A model generated the notes under the pieces. The model had not been told where the DNA came from. It saw only the letters and a list, made by a program, of their open reading frames with translations, and made no database searches. This document shows, piece by piece, positions 57,667 through 64,000 of a DNA stretch of 64,000 nt (position 1 is its first letter; the number at the start of each line of letters is the position of its first letter). Position numbers and translations under genes: made by a program. Source of the stretch: Sinorhizobium sp. BG8 (lineage in GTDB: Bacteria; Pseudomonadota; Alphaproteobacteria; Rhizobiales; Rhizobiaceae). The stretch covers positions 3,305,501 through 3,369,500 of the forward strand of contig NZ_CP044011.1 in NCBI RefSeq assembly GCF_016864555.1, in the 5' to 3' direction.

Positions 57667-59304
57667 CTAGCTCCAGTTGCCCTGGCGGAAATCCATGGCG
57701 AAGGCGGACGCGGCCTTCCACTTGATCGCCTTCGGCTTGGCAGTGAAGGTCGCGTTCTGATGGATCACGTTATAGGCGGGGTCCTCGCGCTCGCAGATTT
57801 CCAGCATGCGGCGGAAGGCCTTGCGGCGCTGCTGCATGTCAGTGCTGGTTTCCATGATCACCGACATCTCGTTGGCCTCCTTGTTGGTCCATTCGCCGAG
57901 CTGCTGCTGCTCGCCGTTGGGGCCATGCTGGCGAACGATCGAGGAGACCGGATCGTTGAAGCTTGCCGAGTTCGACCACTCGCGCATGCCGCGGGTATCG
58001 TTGCGCTCCAGAACCTGTGCCCAGTTCTCTTTCATCTGGATCTCGACGTTGAGGCCAGCCTGCTTCCACATCTCGACCTGGATCTGTGCTGTCGCGACCT
58101 GGTTGGTGTAGTAGTTGTTGAGGACGCGGTAAGGGATGGGATCGCCCTTGTAGCCTGCCTCCTTGAGGAGATTGCGGGCGAGTTCGGGATTGTACTCGGG
58201 CACCTGCCAGTCTGACTGGAACATCTCGCCGTAGAACTCCCATTGCAGGCCCTGCGGCACGCGTGTGCGACCGGCCCAGAGAGCGTCGACGATCGCCTGG
58301 CGATCAATGGCGTGCGTCATGGCGCGGCGGATCAACGGGTTCGCGAGCTGCGGATGGTGTATGTCGAAGACGGTGAGGCGGTGGTTGAGGATGGTGCTTC
58401 CCTGAACCTCGAAGCCCTGATTGCTTTCGATCGCCGAGATCTGGTCCGGCGGGATGTCGCAGGCGAACTGATACTCTCCGGAAAGCAGGCCGTTGATGCG
58501 GGAGGCGACCTCGGGGACCTCCACGAAGCGAATTTCCTTGAGCGGCGGGCGACCGCCCCAATATTCGTCGTGAGCCACGAGGGTCAGCGAAACGTCCGGC
58601 TTGAATTCCGCGACCTTGTAGGGACCGGTCGTCACGGGCCGTTTCGCCCAGTCGAGATAGGTCGCAGCCTCGTCCCAAGCGCGCCGGTTCATGATCTGGC
58701 TGCCGAACATGTAGAGACGGCCTTCCATCGTCACGTCAGGCGTCCCGTTGTGGAAGCGGACCGTATACTTGTCGACCACCTCGACGCCGCGCAGGGACGG
58801 CCAGCCGCGTCTCGCGATCGCGGGCACGGACGGCGGCAGTTCCTTTGTCGTGCGGCCGGCAGCAACCGTCTGCACCATGATATCGATGGTCTTTCCGACG
58901 GCCGGCTGCGTGTCACCGAACATGCGATCGGCGCTGAACGAGAAGGCGACGTCCTCCGCCGTCAATTCGTCGCCATTGTGGAACTTCACACCTTCCCGCA
59001 GCTTCAGTTCGACGGTCTTGTCGTCGATGCGCTTCCACTCCGTGGCGAGACCGGCAAGCGGTCCCTGCTGGCCGAGCCAGTCACGCGCGATCAACCCTTC
59101 CCACAGGTTCGAGAAGAACACCCGCTCGCCGACGTTCGACTGTTCGAAGAGGGTGTCGAGCGTGCCGTTGTTGGTGATCTTCTGGACCGCAATCGTCACG
59201 GAAGGGCGATTGTCGGCCTGGGCGATCGAGAAGCGCGGAAGAATGAGGGTCGCTGCAGTTCCGGCCCCCAGGCCCAACGTGCTTCGGCGTGTCAACAGAA
59301 CCAT
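57667..59304 (-). CDS. Oligopeptide-type substrate-binding protein (SBP_bac_5)
   Basis: A 545-residue periplasmic binding protein of the DppA/OppA family. The N-terminus has a Tat-like signal (TRRSTLGLGAGTAATLILP). Family blocks include LREGVKFHNGDELTAEDVAF and PLIRRAMTHAIDRQAIVDAL. AAGGAGA lies before the ATG at 59304. It heads the ABC operon. Despite the family name, members also bind nickel, opines and sugar phosphodiesters, and the GDPD gene suggests a phosphodiester ligand. Confidence 0.92.
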   Translation of the reverse strand: MVLLTRRSTLGLGAGTAATLILPRFSIAQADNRPSVTIAVQKITNNGTLDTLFEQSNVGERVFFSNLWEGLIARDWLGQQGPLAGLATEWKRIDDKTVELKLREGVKFHNGDELTAEDVAFSFSADRMFGDTQPAVGKTIDIMVQTVAAGRTTKELPPSVPAIARRGWPSLRGVEVVDKYTVRFHNGTPDVTMEGRLYMFGSQIMNRRAWDEAATYLDWAKRPVTTGPYKVAEFKPDVSLTLVAHDEYWGGRPPLKEIRFVEVPEVASRINGLLSGEYQFACDIPPDQISAIESNQGFEVQGSTILNHRLTVFDIHHPQLANPLIRRAMTHAIDRQAIVDALWAGRTRVPQGLQWEFYGEMFQSDWQVPEYNPELARNLLKEAGYKGDPIPYRVLNNYYTNQVATAQIQVEMWKQAGLNVEIQMKENWAQVLERNDTRGMREWSNSASFNDPVSSIVRQHGPNGEQQQLGEWTNKEANEMSVIMETSTDMQQRRKAFRRMLEICEREDPAYNVIHQNATFTAKPKAIKWKAASAFAMDFRQGNWS

Positions 59305-59637
59305 AGAATGTCTCCTTGGCTGGTTCGGTGAAATCGATTTCATGCCCGGGTTGGACGGTCGGGCGGCAGCGATGTGGGGGAAGCCGCCTCCCGTCCCGCC
59401 CTGTGGCGTGCTGGCCGGTCTAGGGTCGGGGTATGTCAGTGGGATGAACTGTCGATAACGTTTCGATGAAGCCTGAGTGACGGCTGTACGACAACGTTGC
59501 CCAATTCGGGCTGGAGAGACTTCCCATTGATTAATAAAGGAAAATCTAAATTGTACCCGGCATGCCCCGTGGAAAGTCCCCGGCAGTGCTCACGCACGCG
59601 GATGCCGGGGACTGCCTTTGCACGACGTCGTTGACGA
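59305..59637 (-). other. Intergenic region between TIM-barrel and binding-protein genes
   Basis: No gene in 333 bases. It contains a terminator-like hairpin (59575-59613) after the TIM-barrel gene and an AT-rich stretch (59525-59560) that probably carries the promoter of the ABC operon. Confidence 0.5.
59575..59613 (-). terminator. Terminator after the TIM-barrel gene
   Basis: AGTCCCCGGCA and TGCCGGGGACT form a perfect 11-bp stem enclosing a nested GTGC-TCAC-GCAC hairpin. On the minus strand TTTCC follows. It lies 24 bases beyond the stop of the gene at 59638, so that gene is probably separated from the ABC operon. Confidence 0.65.
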
Positions 59638-60456
59638 CTACTCTGAGAGCCCCAAGGAGGCGAGGAATGCGGCAGAGGCCGGAATCTTCCTTTTGTCCTT
59701 GATCTCGATGATCAGTCGGGGATTGCTCTCGAGGCGTGACAGTGCCGCAAATACGGCGCGCCAGTTGACGGTGCCCTCCCCCAGGCTCCAGTGGCGGTCT
59801 GCATAGCCGTCTGCATCCTGCAGGTGAATGTGCTGGAGCCTGTTTCCAGCTGCCTTCACGTAGTAGTCGACGGGTGGTGCACCGGTTGAGCCATGGGCGT
59901 AGTGCGCATGTCCCGTGTCGATCGAGACGGCGACGGCTGGAGAGTTGAAGCTGTCCGCAAGGGTGACGCGATCGAGCGGATCCTTGTCCTCGATGTTTTC
60001 GATCACCATGGTGCAGCCCATGCTTTCGGCACGGCGCACGGCAGCCTTGAGCGTACGATGCGTGTTCTCGATGGTTCGCTCGCGCTCGCCGGCAACGTTG
60101 TCGAGATTGTTGTAGGACCACGTCGTGTAGGGGCTGTGGATCACAATCTGGCTGGCGCCGATCGTATCGCAGACATCGAGGGCCTGGTCGAGACGCCTTG
60201 CGACGACTGCGCGGATATCGGGATCCTGCGAGTTGATAACGAAGCCCCAGAAGGGACCGTGGATGCCAAGCCGTCCCTTGAAACCATCGAGCAGCGACCT
60301 TGCGCGCGCAGCCAGCGGTCTCCAGTCGCCGTTGAGGATCTCGGCATCGACGAAACTCTGCAGTTCCAGGTCTCGCGGCTTTTCGAGAAGCCATTCGCGA
60401 TGAGCCTCCACGTCCTGAAGGGTCATTGCGGCGCCTACGATCGGAAGCGATGTCAT
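59638..60456 (-). CDS. Sugar phosphate isomerase/epimerase-type TIM-barrel protein
   Basis: A 272-residue xylose-isomerase-like/AP-endonuclease-2 fold protein. Metal-ligand-type positions are in MVIENIEDKDP (Glu), VSIDTGHAHYAHG (Asp/His), QHIHLQDADG (His) and LIIEIKD (Glu). The ATG at 60456 has GGAG 9 bases upstream; an earlier ATG at 60471 lacks one. It probably acts on a sugar or polyol, perhaps from the same catabolic route as the ABC/GDPD operon, though a terminator lies between. Confidence 0.85.
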   Translation of the reverse strand: MTSLPIVGAAMTLQDVEAHREWLLEKPRDLELQSFVDAEILNGDWRPLAARARSLLDGFKGRLGIHGPFWGFVINSQDPDIRAVVARRLDQALDVCDTIGASQIVIHSPYTTWSYNNLDNVAGERERTIENTHRTLKAAVRRAESMGCTMVIENIEDKDPLDRVTLADSFNSPAVAVSIDTGHAHYAHGSTGAPPVDYYVKAAGNRLQHIHLQDADGYADRHWSLGEGTVNWRAVFAALSRLESNPRLIIEIKDKRKIPASAAFLASLGLSE

Positions 60457-60770
60457 TGTCGTGTACTCCATGGGAATTGAAAGGTGCGGAAGAGCGTCCC
60501 GGCCCCATGCATCGGGAACCAGGCAAGGACGTCAGGAAGGAATCGCTGGGAGGCGATGAGCGTCGGCCCGTGCCGACTGGAGAGCCACTACCCGAACTCT
60601 ATGACGCCCGTGTTACGCGCAATGGTGATCACGCGGACGCCATGGGCCACCTTCGAGGGTAGACCGGATAGGCAGCAAGGGTGTGTGGAAAGACGTGCGG
60701 GACTGTACCGGCGGGCGTCTTTAGGTGAAGGCACAGAGAACTTTGCGAGACGCCCGCAGTCGTGCCGGCC
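60457..60770. other. Intergenic region between TIM-barrel and glycosyltransferase genes
   Basis: No gene in 314 bases. GCGGGCGTCT (60711-60720) pairs with AGACGCCCGC (60748-60757), a perfect 10-bp stem with a 27-base loop, 14 bases beyond the glycosyltransferase stop on the minus strand; it may be its terminator. Confidence 0.45.
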
Positions 60771-61973
60771 TCAGGATTCCTCCGGCCTGGTGCGATCCGT
60801 CCGGACCCAGCCGTCATTCGAGCGGTGCAGCAAGGCTCGCGGGTAGCGTGCGAACTTGGCGAGGATGTAGGCGGGCACGCCGACGAGCGTGCGGGCGGGC
60901 AAGGCCACCCTGCCGTGAACCGCCCAGGCAATGAATGTGGCTGCAAGGAGCAATGCCACGTTGGCCATGGAAATCCAGAATGCCGTGGCGCCGAGCCCCG
61001 CGAGCGATATGGCGCCAGAAACGAGAAGCATCGCGACGGCGACACCCGCAAGCAATGTAAGCGGCGGCACGATGATGTCGAGCGTCATCGCGAGGTAGTT
61101 TACCCCCCGATATGTCTTTGGGTAGAAGAGCGATCGCAGGGCGGACCGGATCAATGCAAGGTGCCCGTTCTCCCACCGCCGCCGTTGGGTCTCCGCCCCC
61201 TCGTTCGAATAGGGAAAGAAGCTCGTCACCAGGGCCTTCTCGCAGAATTGCGGGGGATGCCCGGCATATGCGAGCTCCAGCCCCATCTTCACATCCTCGA
61301 CAATGTTCGCGTTCGCAAGCTTGGCGTGGCCGAGGACCTCCCACGGAAACGCGGTGCCGGTCCCCGTCACCTGGCACGGCAGGCCGAGCCGGTAGAGCCC
61401 CAGTGGCCGCACATGGTTCTTGACCAGGAAGGCAAACTCGGCAACCGACAGATTGAGGCCCGCTCCCTTCGGCGCAAGCATCAGGTTGCGCGCCTGGATC
61501 GGTCTTCCGGTCGCGGCGGCCGCGCCGGCGAGATGGTCGATGGCTCCGGGGCCGAACTGGCAGTCAGCATCCACGATAAGGACGATTGCAGGCGGCGCTT
61601 CAGCCAGATGGCGGATCCCGGTGTCGAGCGCATATCCCTTGCCGCGGCGCTCCTCGTCACGGCGTTCCACCACCTCGGCGCCTGCAGCGCGTGCCAGTGC
61701 CGCGGTCTGGTCCCGACAGTTGTCCGCGACGACGACAAGCCGGTCTCCCACCGCAAGCTGCGAGCGGATATTGGCAAGCGTTTCGGAAATTCCGGCTTCC
61801 TCGTCGTGAGCGGGCACAAGGACGGCTATTGCGGGGCGAATTCGCCGGTCCGGCACGCGTTCTCGCCGCGACGGAAGGCTCCCGGCCAAGCACTCGATCG
61901 CATAGACCGCAATCGGGACCGAGAGCGCGGCCGAACACAGGATCACCAACCAAACCACAGCCACTTCGATCAT
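60771..61973 (-). CDS. Membrane glycosyltransferase family 2
   Basis: A 400-residue inner-membrane GT2 enzyme. It has an N-terminal helix (VAVVWLVILCSAALSVPIAV), catalytic domain motifs AVLVPAHDEEAG, VDADCQFGPGA, ANIVEDVKMG and QRRRWENG, and two to three C-terminal helices. The QxxRW-type motif marks a processive, polysaccharide-making type. GGAGG is 7 bases before the ATG at 61973. It diverges from the WecG-type gene. Confidence 0.9.
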   Translation of the reverse strand: MIEVAVVWLVILCSAALSVPIAVYAIECLAGSLPSRRERVPDRRIRPAIAVLVPAHDEEAGISETLANIRSQLAVGDRLVVVADNCRDQTAALARAAGAEVVERRDEERRGKGYALDTGIRHLAEAPPAIVLIVDADCQFGPGAIDHLAGAAAATGRPIQARNLMLAPKGAGLNLSVAEFAFLVKNHVRPLGLYRLGLPCQVTGTGTAFPWEVLGHAKLANANIVEDVKMGLELAYAGHPPQFCEKALVTSFFPYSNEGAETQRRRWENGHLALIRSALRSLFYPKTYRGVNYLAMTLDIIVPPLTLLAGVAVAMLLVSGAISLAGLGATAFWISMANVALLLAATFIAWAVHGRVALPARTLVGVPAYILAKFARYPRALLHRSNDGWVRTDRTRPEES

Positions 61974-62243
61974 GGGAATACCTCCGGCCGCCACGACTCT
62001 AAGACACCGCGGCAGGCCTTCTCAATGCGACGCCCTAAGACCTTGGGGTAAACCGGACGCATGCTTTTTCGCGGTCCCATCCTCCCTGCCCCTTCCCCTA
62101 CGCCCATTTGATGGCTTCAAGGAGAATTGAGCCCGGGGCGCTCTGATGACATTTCTATTATCGAAAAAATCCAAACGGTTACGGCACGGCCATCATTGCG
62201 GCATTCCCTGATTGGGAATGCGGCGATCCTTCGGGAGCGGCAA

Positions 62244-63038
62244 ATGAGCGTGGCAGGCATTCAGGCAACCGACACCCCGTCATCAGCAAAACCAGTCCGG
62301 CGCTACTTTCTCGGCGCTCCCTTCGACGACATGGCGCAGGAATCGGTCGTCGACCTCATCCGCGACAGCAGGCAGCCCACACTTTTCCGCTATGTCGTGA
62401 CGCCCAATGTCGATCATGTGGTGAGGCTCGATGGCGACCGCGTGCTGGCCCAGTATTACGATCGAGCCTGGATGTCGCTTTGTGACAGCCGGCCAATCGC
62501 GGCCCTTGCGCGCCTGATGTCACTCGATCTGCCCTTGGTGACCGGCTCCGATCTGACGGTCCGCCTATTTTACTCGGTCATCAGGGACGGAGATCGCGTC
62601 ACCCTGATCGCAGCCAACGACCTGATCGTACGCGACATGGAGCTCGCCTTTCCGAACGTCCGCTTCCGGTCATTGGTGCCGCCCGCCGGGGTCTTGAATG
62701 ACACCGCGGCACTTCAGGCCTGTGTCGAGTTCGCCGCGGGCGAAGCGTCCCGTTTCATCTTCATCGCGATCGGCTCGCCACAATCGGAAAAGATCGCCCA
62801 TGCGCTGTCCATGCGCTCCGATGCGCGAGGCATTGGCTTCTGCGTGGGCGCATCACTGGAGTTTCTCGTGGGGGCGAAGAAGCGTGCGCCACTGTGGATG
62901 CGCCGCATCGGCATGGAGTGGGCCCACCGGCTCGCTTCCGATCCGAAGCGGCTGTGGAGGAGATATGTCTACGCGGTGCCCCGCCTGCTACGTCTCCTGT
63001 CCAGCGAAGTGATCGGCCGGCGATCGTCGATGCGGTAG
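62244..63038 (+). CDS. WecG/TagA/CpsF-family glycosyltransferase (GT26)
   Basis: A 264-residue cytoplasmic/peripheral glycosyltransferase that typically adds N-acetylmannosaminuronate or a similar sugar to a lipid-linked acceptor. Marks are YVVTPNVDHVVRL, SLCDSRPIAALARLM, LVTGSDLTVR, AIGSPQSEKIAH and GASLEFLVGAKKRAPLWMRR. The ATG at 62244 follows GGGAG at 6 bases; the open frame begins upstream without a ribosome site. With the GT2 gene it points to surface-polysaccharide synthesis. Confidence 0.92.
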   Translation: MSVAGIQATDTPSSAKPVRRYFLGAPFDDMAQESVVDLIRDSRQPTLFRYVVTPNVDHVVRLDGDRVLAQYYDRAWMSLCDSRPIAALARLMSLDLPLVTGSDLTVRLFYSVIRDGDRVTLIAANDLIVRDMELAFPNVRFRSLVPPAGVLNDTAALQACVEFAAGEASRFIFIAIGSPQSEKIAHALSMRSDARGIGFCVGASLEFLVGAKKRAPLWMRRIGMEWAHRLASDPKRLWRRYVYAVPRLLRLLSSEVIGRRSSMR

Positions 63039-63092
63039 GTAAGCCACGTCTCTCCCGCGATCGCCGCAACGGCTCGCCGGGAAGGACAGCCC

Positions 63093-63503
63093 TTACTCCG
63101 CTGCGGAAGGTTGGCGAAGGCGGACAGCGCCGGCCGTTCTTTCCAGAATTCGCGCCCGGTTGATCTGGACGCTCTCCTCCGCCGGGATCCAGTCAGAGCA
63201 CCACTCCGGCGGAAAGCCGTCGAGCAGCGCCCCGGCATTCCTGAATGTCGGCTTGTAACCCCTCGCCTCCATCTCGCCGATCAGGGCCGCCTGACGCGCG
63301 GCGAGATAACCAAGACGGCTGTAGAAGAAACGTACATGCCCCTTCCCGAGGGTGTAGGCGAGCGGATTGCGCGGATCGTCCGGCCTCTCGCCGCGTTCGA
63401 TGGCCGCGCGCACGAGCGCGAAGACGCGCGGAAGTTCCCTGTATTCGGCAACGAGGTGCGGGCCACTCAGTTCCGACGGCGGTATGCAGTTGATGCGAGT
63501 CAT
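63093..63503 (-). CDS. denV: Pyrimidine dimer DNA glycosylase (T4 endonuclease V/DenV type)
   Basis: A 136-residue protein very close in layout to the 138-residue T4 endonuclease V, which cuts DNA at UV-induced cyclobutane dimers by glycosylase and lyase steps. It starts MTRINCIPPSEL, with Thr2 as the expected nucleophile, and VAEYRELPRVF carries Arg22, Glu23 and Arg26. LGKGHVRFFYSRLGYLAARQ matches the next conserved block. The ATG at 63503 is fixed by the need for Thr2; the frame opens further upstream. It is uncommon on bacterial chromosomes. Confidence 0.93.
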   Translation of the reverse strand: MTRINCIPPSELSGPHLVAEYRELPRVFALVRAAIERGERPDDPRNPLAYTLGKGHVRFFYSRLGYLAARQAALIGEMEARGYKPTFRNAGALLDGFPPEWCSDWIPAEESVQINRARILERTAGAVRLRQPSAAE

Positions 63504-63584
63504 GATGCCATTGTCTATAGCGCAAATCACCCGTGCGGCGAACAGTGTTGCGCATCGGATCAGGGGGAAAGACAGCCGCCTGTT

Positions 63585-64000
63585 TCAGGCGACCAGCACG
63601 TCGTCTGCGCGTTCCTCGGCGGTCGGCTGCTCGTTCCTCTTGTGCCGGGTGACGTAGCGGATGTAGCCCGCAAGCATCGAGTAATAGGCCGGGGAGAAAT
63701 GCGACGGCGTTCTCACGAGGCTTGGCGGCACTTCCATCAACGGCACCACGTTGACCCTCTTGGACGCAAAGAGCGAAGCGAACTCGGTTGTTCGCTCGGC
63801 CATGAGCGCGTTGTGGTGATGCTTCATCGGAAAATTGAGGAAGAAGATCTTCGTGCCCCTCTGGCGGGCCCGTATCCAGTTGATCAGTTCCCCCCAGTAA
63901 GCGACCGCTTCCTTCATATCGAGGTACTCGGCATCGAGCACCAGGCGTCCCTGCAGTTGGGGCAATTCCCTCGGGTTGGCGAAAATTCCGCCTGAAGGGT
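63585..64000 (-). CDS. Partial SGNH-hydrolase-like protein, 5' end beyond window
   Basis: About 138 C-terminal residues are visible; the frame stays open past the right edge. It reads AYWGELINWIRARQRGTKIF, then FLNFPMKHHHN, and ends with TPSHFSPAYYSMLAGYIRYV, in which the His is placed like the catalytic His of SGNH/GDSL hydrolases. Such proteins are common in polysaccharide loci, where they may modify sugar acyl groups. The N-terminal catalytic Ser block is outside the window, so the call is tentative. Confidence 0.6.
   Translation of the reverse strand, partial: PSGGIFANPRELPQLQGRLVLDAEYLDMKEAVAYWGELINWIRARQRGTKIFFLNFPMKHHHNALMAERTTEFASLFASKRVNVVPLMEVPPSLVRTPSHFSPAYYSMLAGYIRYVTRHKRNEQPTAEERADDVLVA

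Noticed and set aside
1-64000. CRISPR arrays, transposases, integrases or prophage genes
   Set aside because: No regular repeat-spacer series and no recognisable recombinase or phage structural proteins were seen; the lysozyme-like gene at 35086 is an RTX fusion without phage neighbours.

Overview
The window reads as chromosomal DNA of an aerobic, GC-rich alphaproteobacterium of the order Rhizobiales, most like Rhizobiaceae. The evidence is the oxygen-dependent cobalamin genes (cobN, cobW, cobP, cobQ), a cbtAB cobalt transporter under a B12 riboswitch, a Sinorhizobium-type betaine-homocysteine methyltransferase, DUF1127 proteins beside a LysR regulator, NasS/NasT nitrate regulation and a rhizobial-style intergenic mosaic repeat. 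No rRNA, tRNA, CRISPR array, transposase or prophage was seen. Apart from partial genes at both ends and one frameshifted gene, the coding content looks intact.

Layout. 1-8389 (minus): cobalamin supply (riboswitch, cbtB, cbtA, cobP, cobW, cobN cut by the left edge; an exported peptidoglycan-binding protein; cobQ). 9171-11561: a quaternary-amine ABC binding protein and ATPase with no permease gene. 11745-24823: a corrinoid- and folate-dependent methyl-transfer island: betaine-homocysteine methyltransferase, MttB-family methyltransferase, corrinoid protein, 4Fe-4S protein, DUF1638, formyltransferase, 'virulence factor' family protein, MetV-like and MetF reductase parts, methyl-THF:corrinoid methyltransferase, a small basic protein and a RACE-type corrinoid activase. 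25150-28731: a LysR regulator with two DUF1127 genes, an acetyltransferase and a GbdR-like AraC regulator. 28778-38000: two response-regulator genes, a mechanosensitive channel, a lysozyme-RTX fusion, an alkyladenine glycosylase and small proteins. 38151-50654: nitrate assimilation (nasT, nasS, then nrtABC-nirBD-nasA-cysG behind a sigma-54 promoter and a structured leader). 50840-52919: small uncharacterised genes. 52937-60456 (minus): an oligopeptide-type ABC transporter joined to a glycerophosphodiesterase, with a TIM-barrel isomerase gene upstream. 60771-64000: surface-polysaccharide glycosyltransferases, a T4 endonuclease V-like repair enzyme and a partial SGNH-like gene.

How it fits together. 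The centre of interest is 9171-24823. A methylated amine, probably glycine betaine or a relative, would be imported, demethylated by the MttB-like enzyme onto the corrinoid protein, and its methyl group passed to tetrahydrofolate and oxidised by MetF/MetV and downstream folate chemistry. The RACE protein, perhaps fed by the 4Fe-4S protein, would rescue oxidised cobalt, and the neighbouring cob genes would supply the cofactor. Four enzymes of this island carry Arg/Gly-rich low-complexity tails, which may be an assembly signal. CysG links the two halves, since it makes siroheme for NirB and precorrin-2, the corrinoid precursor. These pathway links are inferred from family membership and gene order; the substrate cannot be read from sequence alone.
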